DNA from: Alisma plantago-aquatica
Taxonomy: Eukaryota; Streptophyta; Magnoliopsida; Alismatales; Alismataceae
Length of the DNA stretch: 64,000 nt
Direction: 5' to 3'
NCBI GenBank assembly: GCA_963693085.1
Contig: OY856412.1
Coordinates: 1,060,720,244 to 1,060,784,243, forward strand
Position 1 is the stretch's first letter; the number at the start of each line of letters is the position of its first letter. Shown here one piece after another: positions 47,914-58,476 of the stretch. The position numbers and the translations under genes were made by a program. The notes beneath the pieces are model-generated. The model had not been told where the DNA came from and did no database searches. It was given only the letters and a program-made list of their open reading frames with translations.

Positions 47914-49996
47914 CATCATTCAACCCATATCACCATACCACAATGTCACCCAGAGCCATTGGATGTTTAAAAGGTAAGACCATTGGTTGTTTACATAAGT
48001 AAACACCTTGATAAACCACCTATGAAGTCCTTGATTTTTGCTATATAAATAGTCACCATCTAACCCTAGACATCCCTTGATTAACAACACAAAAAGTTCC
48101 ATTGAGAGTAGGGTAAAACCCACAATCGACTATTCATTTAAAACAAGCCATCCATTGTCAATAAGTAAGCTCCTTAAGTTGATCATATATAGGAAACCAT
48201 CTAAATCACATTATTAGGACCAACATATTAACTTAGCCATCATTCCAATTTATTGGAGGAATAAACATTAGATCTTGACCATTTGGTCAAGTTCATATGT
48301 TAAAACCATCAATTACAGTATCGGTCCGACCATTGCATCAAGTGACCCAAGAAACCATTGGTTTAAGGCTTAATTGATGCTACAACTACAATTCTTAACT
48401 CAACATAGGTTGTAGAGATCTGATCCACCATCATTAGTGACCATTAAGTCACCATAGGTTGTTATATCAACACTATATTCATTAATTAGCATAAAATATT
48501 AAGCTAATGCCATCATTGATTGATAACATCAGTAGGGTACTTAGTGGTTGATCATTAAACTTCTAATTGATCCAAAACTTGACCTAAGGGGGTGGCCATA
48601 GGTTGTCACCATAATCTGACACATTTGATCCCAACCATTAGTTATCATAAAGACAACACCATAGGGTTGTTGTAATGGTACCATCATCGGGTCATGGGTT
48701 TATAGAAGAAATTAACTTTAAACCCTAAAATTGACCATTGGTTGATAGGTGCTTAACACCATAAGTTGCCAAAATAACCTGATCCAAGTCGTATTATACC
48801 TTAGGAATAACATACACATGATCACAGGTTCATCTAGAACTGAAATCAGAATAGGGAACATTATAAAAATCGAAATCCAAGTCAAGCATAGCTTTTTAGT
48901 GCATGGATAATCATTTTCAAGCAAGAACATGAGCTAGCAAGCTTATGGTAAGCAATAAACGTAGAGCAAGTTATAAAAATTGCCTCTAAGTAGAAGGTAA
49001 ACTCCCAAACAGAATAAAACATGATCAGGTAGGGTAGGAAATCCAAGCATAAGCTGTGAACTCATCCATCTAGCACCTTTCTTCATCAAATGAGCAAACC
49101 CTAAGCATAAGGAGCAAGAAAGGTAGGGTTTTAGAGCTTTAGAGCAATTTCTATCATGTAACAGCAAGGTTCCGACCTGGAGGAGGGTCTAATGAAGGAG
49201 AAGAGCAAGATAAATAGAGAAGTAAGAAAGAAAACAACTTGCCTCGGTCGAAATTCCTAGAAGATGACTTTGGAGACCCTAGGTAGGGCTAGATGGAGCT
49301 CTAGGAGACCTTCTTCTCCAAAAAGAGGTTGTATTCTACCTTAGAGCACTTGGTTCTGCATAAAAACAGAGTGGAATCGTTTCTCCAGGTTATAGGAAAG
49401 AGAAATCAAGCAAAGTTTCATACTTGGGCATGTAAGAGGTAAATATAGCCCATGGATAAGGATGGAAGCAAGCATGAGGTGTAAAAGTAACTTCCCCATG
49501 TGTCTATGGCCTTAAACTATTAAAAATATACAAGAACACACAAAAGAAGCTACCCCACCATCCATATAGGCCTTCTTAGCTTTCCTTTGTCGAATTTATA
49601 AGCCAATCAAATAATTCATTAGTTGATAGCTACTAAAGGTAGCTCATCCGTGAAGGGGTAAACCCTAAATACCCTTGGAGAAAACACCTTCAAACCAAGG
49701 TTTAAATAGGTGAACCATGGCTCAAAAAGCTCGAGATTGATGAAAGAATATCCAAGGAACATAATTCAAGTGATAAATTACAAAATAAAACCTCTCAATT
49801 GGGTAAATTGCAGAAAAGTCCAAAATATGCATAAAATTGCATAACTTGCTCAAACAGTGTCCAAATTGGATCAAATTTGAACCTTAAGCTTGAATTATGA
49901 TTTCAAAGCATATCACAAGGTTATATTAGGGTTATAAGAATACAATTATGATAATTAAGCTTATTCAACTCATTAAGCAAGTTTAGGGGCCTTACA

Positions 49997-51327
49997 ACTA
50001 TAACCCTTAACATGGATTTCTCCCCCGAAATCCAAGGTAAACAAAGATGGTTACTTCCTTTGCACCTAATACTATTAACTTAACATGGTTACTTGCATAT
50101 AATGGTAATGTCACATCATTCATATATATCTCATCTTGGATCAGCACAAAACCCCCCACATAAGAAGACATTCTCAGTATGGAATGTAGAAACTTGTGTC
50201 ACATGTACAAATCTAATAGTAACTTTCAACTTTAAATTCTAGCTATCACCCTAAAACTATATCTTTTGTATCAATACATTACTCAAAAGTCATACTTGCT
50301 AGATTTTCACCAATCATGGCAGGTGTCCCATTCCATTCCTTGAAGCATAAAAAAGGCAATGTATCCATCCTTTTTTTTGATACACTGATACTAGAACTCT
50401 TTTGAGTTCTTTTACAGCATCAAAAGAAATGCTGACGCTGGCACTTGTCATTCCATATAAGGAAACATCATTCCTAGTCAACCTCGTTAGGGGTGAAACA
50501 ACAACACTATCTTCACCTTACTAGGATTTACATAACCTACTTAGAAGACATATCATGATCCCATAAAGAAATTTAATCAACCCCATCTCACTCTTGTTCA
50601 ACTTGTCTCATAGCTATTGCTGCTTCGGCAACCCTAAGGTTTTTGAAGAAATATTGATCATATTTTTGACCATATTTAAAATACTTTGACATGTCATCAT
50701 TCAAACCTTGATATAACTTGTATGGCATGACTGGAACACTCTGTCCCTCCTATTCATAAATTCTATTTGTACATTGGTTAATTTAAAGGACTTAACTCTA
50801 AAATCATCATGGTCATGTGAATTACGTCATCCAATCTAACTCTTATGCACTGATATTTGATCATAGGTTTATCTTAAAGGAACACAATATCACATATCTA
50901 TTGACCAATAATCATCTATCCTTGATAGTGGTCTTGCCCAGCTATCACTAAACCATACACACCATTATAGAATCACTTTTATTTTTCCTTCCAAATAAAA
51001 TTTATAGGATCACCATCATCTCTCTCTCTATGGGAGAGGAATACTTGGAATGTTCATTTAATAAACATCTCCAACCTTCACATATTTCTCATATTATTAA
51101 TACATCTTGGATACTATGATTCATTACCTTAGTATCCACCTCATGTGCTATAAGGAATTCACATCCTAATATCATGTACTTTTACCAACATAACAAACAT
51201 CAAGACATATAAGAGGAGTCTTCCTAATTATTGGAAGGCTCAAAAGCAAAATCATCACAAACTTTATGATCTTGGAACCATAGTCTAAAAAACCTTATGC
51301 TATAATAAGCTATCCACCCTCATGTTT
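49997..51327 (-). mobile_element. Gypsy internal remnant right of the long LTR
   Basis: Starts with 3'-end-like sequence and resembles the internal part 4704-5770 of the first Gypsy element. It is cut at 51328 by the CACTA element. No long frame remains. Confidence 0.5.
51080..51165 (-). pseudogene. Gypsy pol trace (protease to reverse-transcriptase linker)
   Basis: The minus strand reads AHEVDTKVMNHSIQDVLII and then a stop. This fits the plant Gypsy linker that precedes the reverse transcriptase and is the clearest Gypsy coding trace in the window. The flanks are out of frame. Confidence 0.5.
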
Positions 51328-51775
51328 CACTACTATAGAAACAGCCTTTGGCGTCGGTTGTTTAACCCCCTTTGGCGACGGTTCTCAAGCGACGCCTATG
51401 TGGGCGCCGCTAAAGGTCGAACTCTTGACATATAGGCATCAGTTATATATAGTTGGCCGACGTCTATAAGGTTCGCGCCACAAAAAAGAGCACCACCTAG
51501 GATACTTTCTGCATTGGTTAACAACTTAACAACCGACGCCATACACCCAGACGACACGACAAAGCATGACCATGCTTCACTGCACGGCCATGTTTAGTAC
51601 TATAGGCATCAGTATTATACTAATAAGTGACACCTTTTCCGCCACGACCGTGCTTTCTTGCACAGTCGGGTTGTTTGTCCTATTAGGCGTCAGTTTTTAT
51701 CAAATAACCGACATTGTAGGCCTTTGATGACGGTGTTCTATACATAACCGACGCCTATACTTTAATTTTTTTTTC
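51328..51775 (-). repeat. 3' subterminal repeats of the left CACTA element
   Basis: Several diverged copies of GGCGTCGGTTGTTT, CGACGCCTAT and related motifs in both orientations. In CACTA elements such subterminal repeats bind the element's DNA-binding protein. Divergence from the 5' end of the right member is high. Confidence 0.7.
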
Positions 51776-52036
51776 TTATTAGTTTGCAGGCCTGCTGTGG
51801 CTGGTCAGTAGGATGAGAACCTGCAGTTCAGTTTTCTGAACTGTAGGTTTACGACATCCATTGATATCAGCCTACAAACAAGCCACAAACCTGCAAAATC
51901 AACAAATATTTTTTCACACAAGTAGATACATTCAGACATCAATTCAATTCTCACATTAACACATGTAGAAACATTCAAATACATGTAGAAACATTCAGAC
52001 ATGTATAAACATTCAGAAATATTCATTTACAAAATA

Positions 52037-55000
52037 TCATTCATCATCGCTATCAACATCCCAATTATATCTTACAATCGCCACTGCTTGTATGGCTTTT
52101 GCCCATTCTTCTCTTATTTCATTTAATGCTTCCATCGTATATGGAGCATGTACATTTTTTAAGTGTTTACCTATAGTGTGGTCAGTTTTAAACACCTACA
52201 AAGAGAATGATGTATATATATAAGTAATAATATAAAAATAAGATTGATATATTTCATACTAACTAATGAGACTATATATAATACCTCATGTATGGCATTA
52301 ATATCCAATGCGGCATGTCAGATAATCATCTGCATAAATCGCATCACATAGTATGTGCATGCCCAGCCGTTGTCTTGTGTAGCGCACTATAAATTGAAAC
52401 ATACAAAATATTAAAAAATATAACTAAGCACAGTTCACATAAATAATATATACATTGGAGTCGGGAACTTACTTTTACGTTCTCCCAAATTATTGGCTGG
52501 TTCTTTCTCCTTGGGACATTTCCTCCAGCATTTTTGAATGCATCTAAACTGCTACATGTTAATGTAACACAGTAAATTGTATAATTAAATAGTAATGTAA
52601 TAACAAATGTTAACGTATATAAAAATGAAATATTTCTCACCAGAATAATGGCATTCTCAATATGTGTCCAATTTTAGTGTTCAATGTACTTCCCGCAGGA
52701 GCTAGATAATAAATAGTGAACATCCCGGGGACAATAACTAGTAACTCCCAATGTCTACCGCTAGAGGTAAAAAAGTTAAAAATTAATAACTCAAAATGCA
52801 CAATAAAAATAGAATTTTCTTAAGTCCAAATTATAAATAAAGTAAACTTACTTGACATTGAATGGAGCTATTATTATCGTCTTCTTTTACTGACCGAAAA
52901 TTCTAAAAGCATCTATACAGTATTGTTGAACACTATCAGGGTCTTTAGCTACCATACTAATCAATGATGGAATAAAAAAACCCACATGATCAAATGCAAA
53001 TTGTTTGCATTGATCTTTGACTAAGTAGCTGCAAAACATGTATTACGTATGCATTAATATATAAGAAACCAGATCACCGGATCTTACACAAGGTATATGG
53101 ATGTATAAACAAGATCTCACCTTATCCATGACTCTATCATTGATGTATTCAGCCAATCATACATAAACCGCTCAATAATATCTTGTATAAATAAAGAGTT
53201 ATCGTATGATTGACCAGCATAATCTGCTTCTAAAGAAAAAATTATAGGGCAATGTATAATATGTGCTCGTAGCCAACATGCCATTCCCCTACAAGCAGGA
53301 CCTAACGAGTATTTTAGGTCAGTTGGAACCCAACTTGGTAATGCAGGAAGTGGAGGTGGAGGCCTAGGTGCTCCGGGTGTCTTCTTTTTAACCTGTATAT
53401 ATAATTTTAGATCAGTTGACCTCATATATACACATTAACAATCTAAAGTAATGTAAATTTGTCTTACAATTTCAGTAGTGTAGACGACATCTGCTTTGGG
53501 CCACAATATCACCCTGCCTTCTGCCTCAGCAAGTGTATCAATATCCGGGTGGGGATATGGCAATGTAGCTTCCCTCCAATCGGGTAACACACGTATCGGG
53601 CTCACAAGAACGTAGCCCTATGGCATTGGAGTCATGTGAAACATTGCCCCAGGAAGGGACGGGTAAGCCTGCGCCTATGCAACAACATAGTCTTGCATTC
53701 TTAAGCGGCATGGTTTCAATGCCAACAAATTTACATAAAGAATATTATACATATATACATATCATCTTGAAAACATATCATCTTGAAAAGACTAGCTACA
53801 ATGTCATAAACAGTACTTACAGCAGACGTGCTAGGCGATGGGTCTCCAGGATTACTCGCAGTCTGTGCATCAGGAGAAGAGTGGGTCACCATAGGCTGAT
53901 TGGAAGCTTGAGATGCCTGCCACTGCACTATTTCTTCCTTGACCTTCTCAACAATTATGTCATTGACCTTCTTGGCAACTATATCCTCGACTCTCTTATT
54001 CTCCTATACATGGATAAAAGAAACATTAGCTTCTTATTATTGAATTCCCTTTTGCAGTAACATTCTAAAAAAAGAATAGGTTACCTCTTCTTGTGAAAGT
54101 CCCACTCTGGGTTTGCGCTGGGATGGCCCAAAGAATGCTTTGATGCCCACACCAGCACCTGCACCCCTAACACGTCCAGGATGCTCTGGGTTACCCAGAG
54201 CAACTGTCAATTCTTCCCTTGTGCCCTGAGGGATGAACATGCCTTGTTTCCTCTTCTCGTGCAGCTCCCGCTAATCACCATCAATAGAAATTGGTAAGTT
54301 AACACCACAAATAATCAATATTCAAACGATTGCTCGAAGAGTTGTATTTTACCATTTTCGCAGCCGCCTCAGCAGTTACGGGCTTCTTTATTTCACCCTT
54401 CTTGTTTTGCCTCCCAGCTATCCAGATATCATGGCGAGGCATGGGTGTGGCAGACTCCTGAGTAGGAGCAGACTCCTGAGTAGCCGCAGACTCCGCCTGT
54501 AGTCTTTGGCGAACGCTTGCATAGCCCTTTGGACCCATAGTTTAGTCATGCACATTCAATGCACGCCTTGCTTTTTGCGCGTCACTGAGGGCCTAGTTAG
54601 TATGCACATTAATGATTTGGTTAATAGCACTAAATGTTAATCTTGAATAGGTGAATACAACATATATTAATTAAATTGGGAGTGACACCTTATACCTTGA
54701 ATTCTTCAGATTTTCTTGAAGCAACAAAATTGTCCCAATCTTCTTTGTCCAAGAAGTTCCACTGCTCAAGGGCTGACTTCTTCTTCTTATCACCATCTTT
54801 TATGTATTCTCTGTTCAGATTTGTCCTATAGTTCCTAAGCATCTTTCCAGCACGTTGCATCACACTTTTACGATGCAGCTTCTCATCCAATGCAAACAAA
54901 TTCTGTAAAATAGAATTCTTATTAACTAGTATCCAAAAATAGAATTGCAAATAATATAATTTGTACAAAATAGAATTGCAAATAATAATAACTCACACAT

Positions 55001-55490
55001 AAATCCTTCCATATCAAGTCTTTCTTCCCCTGAGGAACTTTATGCCAATGATCATACTTAACACCACAATGGCTTCGAGTGACACACCCAAGATAGTTTA
55101 CAAAATTATTGCAGTTCACTCCAATTGCATTTCCTCCATTATCAAACTCCACAACCAATTTGGATCCACTACCACTCAGCGCTATTAACTTCTTCAACAA
55201 AGTGATGCCCCTTTTCTATAAAGTGTTTGGTGCTGCACATCAAGTTGCTCCAGTGCTTCAGTGGGTACATGTGCATCATCAACCTAAAATTTGACAAAAA
55301 TAAACCCACTGAATTAGCGCAATATAGAAATATGGGATATATGACATAACTAGAAGATAATGAATTTTATAGAAATACAGGATATGTTTTTAGAACTTAC
55401 ATTGGTATCCTCGCCATGCTCGTCATGGACAACATGCTCATCATGGACTTCATGCTCATCATGGACATCATGCTCATCATGGTCAGCCAT
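52037..55490 (-). pseudogene. CACTA second gene: Transposase_24-like plus C48 protease-like, 13 exons
   Basis: By comparing both copies and splice signals I place exons at 55490-55401, 55283-54997, 54902-54696, 54592-54353, 54270-54085, 54003-53821, 53722-53468, 53392-53121, 53028-52852, 52760-52640, 52551-52473, 52386-52285 and 52195-52037. Exon 1 encodes a D/E/H repeat. Exons 2-4 hold a Transposase_24-type region (LHRKSVMQRAGKMLRNYR). Exons 8-13 resemble a C48 Ulp1-like cysteine protease with the histidine in GRHWELLVI and the cysteine in QDNGWAC. The usual aspartate position after YYL is alanine. Lesions: a 1-base loss in exon 2, TAG in exon 7, TAA in exon 9, TGA in exon 12, and a lost AG before exon 7. 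The role is probably DNA binding plus an accessory protease-like activity, by family analogy. Confidence 0.78.
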
Positions 55491-55499
55491 CTGAAAATG

Positions 55500-55658
55500 T
55501 CATTAAAAAGGCAAACATTTAGCATTTGTATTAACTAGAAAAAGGCAACCATTTAGCATTTTTATTAACCAGAAAAAGGCAAACATTTAGTATTTGTATT
55601 AACTAGAAAAAGGCAAACATTTAGTATTTGTATTAACCAGAAAAAGGCAAACATTTAG
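55500..55658. repeat. 34 bp tandem repeat between the CACTA genes, left member
   Basis: About 4.5 units of AAAAAGGCAAACATTTAGTA plus TTTGTATTAACYAG. The right member has about 2.7 units at 61725-61823. The LTR at 55659 inserted inside this array. Confidence 0.85.
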
Positions 55659-56050
55659 TGTAACATCCCTGACCTGGGTTATGAACTAACCCTAGGTGTT
55701 TTGCCTAAATATGTAATTAAATCCTTGTGATTATCTTTGGGCATGTAATTAAGTTCCTGAGGAACATACTTTTCCTTTTCTGTCCCTTTTCAAACAATGT
55801 TGTAACGATTGTTTTGTAATACATGGATCTATGTGCAAATTACCCAGTTAATGGGTTAACTTGCAAATTGCACATGTTAAGATGTTCCTTTGATGATATG
55901 GCATCATATGAGTGAATATGATGAAGTAAGAGGGATTTCCCAAGCTTGAGCACCAAGGTGCAGCTGTGGAAGCAATCCCTGTGCTTGAAAACCCTAAATT
56001 GGAGTAAAGTGCAATTTACCCAATTTGAGGGGTGCAACTTGTGGAATATA
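55659..56050 (+). mobile_element. 5' start of an LTR inserted in the left CACTA element
   Basis: It begins TGTAACATCCCTGACCTGGG, close to the complement of the Gypsy LTR end at 4703 (TGTAATGACCCTGACCTGGG), so it is a related LTR in plus orientation. Only 392 bp are seen before the right CACTA element interrupts it at 56051. The rest should lie past that element. Confidence 0.6.
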
Positions 56051-56079
56051 CACTACTACAGAAATAGCATTCAGTGTCA

Positions 56080-56500
56080 CTTTTCTGGTTGTCGGTTATT
56101 AAGGAAAACCGACGCCTTATATGTTAGGCGTCGGTTGTTTAAGCAAACCGACGTCTATATTCGAAGACCAGCCAGACACGGGTACCACTTTGTATTCAGC
56201 GTCGGTTGTTTATAACAAACCGACGCTGAAAGTCGGCCACGAAATACAAATTTTGATCAAAAAAATAGTGTCATTTTCAGCGTCGGTTATGTAGGTATAA
56301 ACCGACGCCTATGTGCGATGAAAATTTGCGCGAAAAGTGTCACTTTCAGCGTCAGTTATCCTTTTATAACCGACACTGAAGGTGGTTCCCGCCAAACAAT
56401 TTCATGAAAATATCGTCCAATTGGACGTCGGTTGTTTAAAACAACCGACGCTAAAGATGTTTAGGCGTCGGTTGTTTTAAACAACCAACGCTATTTGGGA
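56080..56500. repeat. Subterminal inverted CGTCGGTT/AACCGACG pairs
   Basis: Seven pairs in which CGTCGGTT (or a one-base variant) is followed 7-12 bases later by AACCGACG: near 56090, 56130, 56200, 56280, 56345, 56430 and 56465. Each pair can form a small hairpin and many are preceded by TTTCAG or TTAGG. This is the expected place for binding sites of the CACTA DNA-binding protein. Confidence 0.88.
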
Positions 56501-56514
56501 ACTTATAACCCGCG

Positions 56515-56914
56515 ATCGCCCGACTCTTCCCCTTTCTTCTGTTTCATTGCGAGCAATTACCTTCTCTGCTGCCGGTGATTTCTCTCCGGCGATTTCTTCT
56601 CCAGCGCCATTTCTTCGGCTATTTCTTCTCCGGCGCCCCCTTCTCCGGCGCCCCCTTCTCCGCCACCACTCCTCCTTCTTCGCGCCCCCTTCTCCGCCGC
56701 CCCTGCTGCCCGCCCCTGCTGCTCCAAGCGCCTGAGAACCGGCGCCGCCGCCACGCCTGAGATTAGGCGCCGCCTGGTGCTTTTCCACCGTCGTCGCGCC
56801 GCCGCAACCACAGCTAGAGCCACCGGAGCTGCTAGTTGCTCCTCCACCGCCGTCGCTGCTAGCTACTTCTCCAGCCAGAGCCACCGGAGCCTCTTCCTTC
56901 TTCCCTCTGACAAG
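56515..56914 (+). other. GC-rich leader of the right CACTA element, probable first exon
   Basis: C/T-rich with repeated TTCTCCGGCGCCCCC. Frames of up to 135 codons on either strand are low-complexity and not convincing. CAAG followed by GTTTGT at 56915 is a possible donor that would join to the acceptor before 58475, making this a non-coding 5' exon. Confidence 0.4.
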
Positions 56915-57580
56915 GTTTGTCTTCCCGCTGCTAGCTGCTCTGCTTTTTTATGCATCGATCAAATTGTTGTGATAAAAATGCATGTAATGTATTTGATTAG
57001 AGTTAATCTAATCTGGATGTTCATAATAATGGTATGTTAAATATGATGATTAGGGATAAATATAATGTCTAGTACACAAATATTAGATGATATTCAAGAA
57101 AACCCTAGTTTGATGAGCATGTTGTTAATCATGTTAATTATGATTCTTCTATATATTCTGATGTCATTATATAATTATGTGATCCCAACATATTAAATTG
57201 AATTAGAATGATTTCATGAATTATAGGGTTTTAAAGTTGATAAACATGTACATGTGGAAATAGGGTTATTAAACCAATGGTTATAACATAGTATGATCTT
57301 AATCTGATCTGGATGTTCATAATAATGTAGTATGTTAAATATGATGATTAGGGATACATATATTGTCTAGTAAAGATTCCTAGACCTTTTGTTTGAAACT
57401 ATTGATTTCTTGATTTATAATTTAATAATGCTCTGTTGATTAGGATTAACCATGTTGCTTGTACTTTATAGACATTTATTATATATAAGAATGACAACAC
57501 ATGTATTTGTTGGCCTAGAAACCCATCCGAGATTGACTCATTAGGAGTAAATCTTGGATAGTCCCCGGTTTGGGACTGTT

Positions 57581-57770
57581 CTTGAACACCTAATCTCACT
57601 TAGGATGTAAGTGTATAATGTGTATTGGGTTTTCGAGAAAATTTCGATAGCATTTCCCCGTTTGTTCTCTAAGTATATATGTACTTAGAGAACAGCGGGG
57701 AAATGCTGCCGAAATTTTCTTGAAAACCAAATACACATTATACACTTACTAGTGAGATTAGGTGTTCAAG
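57581..57770. repeat. Near-perfect 190 bp palindrome, unit 1
   Basis: The left arm begins CTTGAACACCTAATCTCACT and the right arm ends with its near complement. The centre is AGTATATATGTACT. Arms of about 90 bases match except for a few positions and one short loop. Confidence 0.88.
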
Positions 57771-57896
57771 GATGGGATAGGTGGTACACATTTATTATAT
57801 ATAAGAATGACATCAAATGTGTTTGTTGGCCTAGAAACCCGTCCAAGATTGACTCATTAGGAGTAAATCTTGGATAGTCCCCGGTTTGGGACTGTT

Positions 57897-58086
57897 CTTG
57901 AACACCTAATCTCACTTAGGATGTAAGTGTATAATGTGTATTGGATTTTCGAGAAAATTTCGGTAGCATTTCCCCGTTTGTTCTCTAAGTACATATGTAC
58001 TTAGAGAACAGCGGGGAAATGCTGCCGAAATTTTCTTGAAAACCAAATACACATTATACACTTACTAGTGAGATTAGATGTTCAAG
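57897..58086. repeat. Near-perfect 190 bp palindrome, unit 2
   Basis: Same structure as unit 1. The central AAGTACATATGTACTT is a perfect palindrome. Confidence 0.88.
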
Positions 58087-58211
58087 GATGGGATAGGTGG
58101 TACACATTTATTATATATAAGAATGACATCAAATGTGTTTGTTGGCCTAGAAACCCGTCCAAGATTGACTCATTAGGAGTAAATCTTGGATAGTCCCCGG
58201 TTTGGGACTGT

Positions 58212-58322
58212 TCTTGGGTTTTCGAGAAAATTTTGGCAGCATTTCCCCATTTGTTCTCTAAGTACATATGTACTTAGAGAACAGCGGGGAAATGCTGCCA
58301 AAATTTTCTTGAAAACCCAATA
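58212..58322. repeat. Shortened palindrome, unit 3
   Basis: The outer left arm is deleted after ACTGTTCTTG, leaving inner arms of about 50 bases around AAGTACATATGTACTT. Confidence 0.85.
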
Positions 58323-58476
58323 CACATTATACACTTACTAGTGAGATTAGGTGTTCAAGGATGGGATAGGTGGTACACATTTATTATATATAAGAATGAC
58401 ATCACATTATACGCTTAGGTTGTAAGTGTATACCCTAATCTTTTCCTAATATATACTTGTTTTCTCTGATCATAGA

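Larger units (their letters stand above)
44482..49996 (-). mobile_element. Long Gypsy-type LTR, interrupted by a solo LTR
   Basis: Related in layout to 7654-12661 and 12662-14125: the stretch 44880-44960 matches 8090-8170, and 45560-46180 matches 12800-13470. It ends GGGGCCTTACA at 49996, followed by 3'-end-type sequence at 49997-50040 whose complement reads GGGGGAGAAATCC. The left edge is inferred from similarity to the LTR start at 7654 and is uncertain. No gene seen. Confidence 0.5.
51328..55658 (-). mobile_element. CACTA (En/Spm) transposon, left member, 5' part missing
   Basis: Its 3' end is at 51328 (CACTACTATAGAAACAGC), sharing an 18 bp end with the right member (CACTACTACAGAAATAGC at 56051). 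Reading leftward on the minus strand it holds the second CACTA gene and the 3' subterminal region. At 55658 it stops abruptly in a tandem repeat where an LTR starts, so the transposase gene and 5' end would lie beyond that insertion, outside the window. The transposase must come from another copy. Confidence 0.85.
57470..58420. repeat. Array of about 315 bp repeats, each with a large palindrome
   Basis: The unit start CATTTATTATATATAAGAAT recurs at about 57473, 57788, 58106 and 58377. Each complete unit includes CAAGATTGACTCATTAGGAG and a long inverted repeat centred near 57681, 57991 and 58267. Confidence 0.9.
56915..58474 (+). other. Putative intron of the CACTA transposase transcript
   Basis: AT-rich, no long frame, ending TCTGATCATAG directly before the transposase start. 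It contains the palindrome array at 57470-58420. Intron status is inferred from the flanking splice-like signals. Confidence 0.4.

Noticed and set aside
56477..56884. Glycine/arginine-rich frames on the minus strand and proline-rich frames on the plus strand
   Set aside because: Low-complexity C/T-rich leader of a CACTA element. Composition alone explains the lack of stops.
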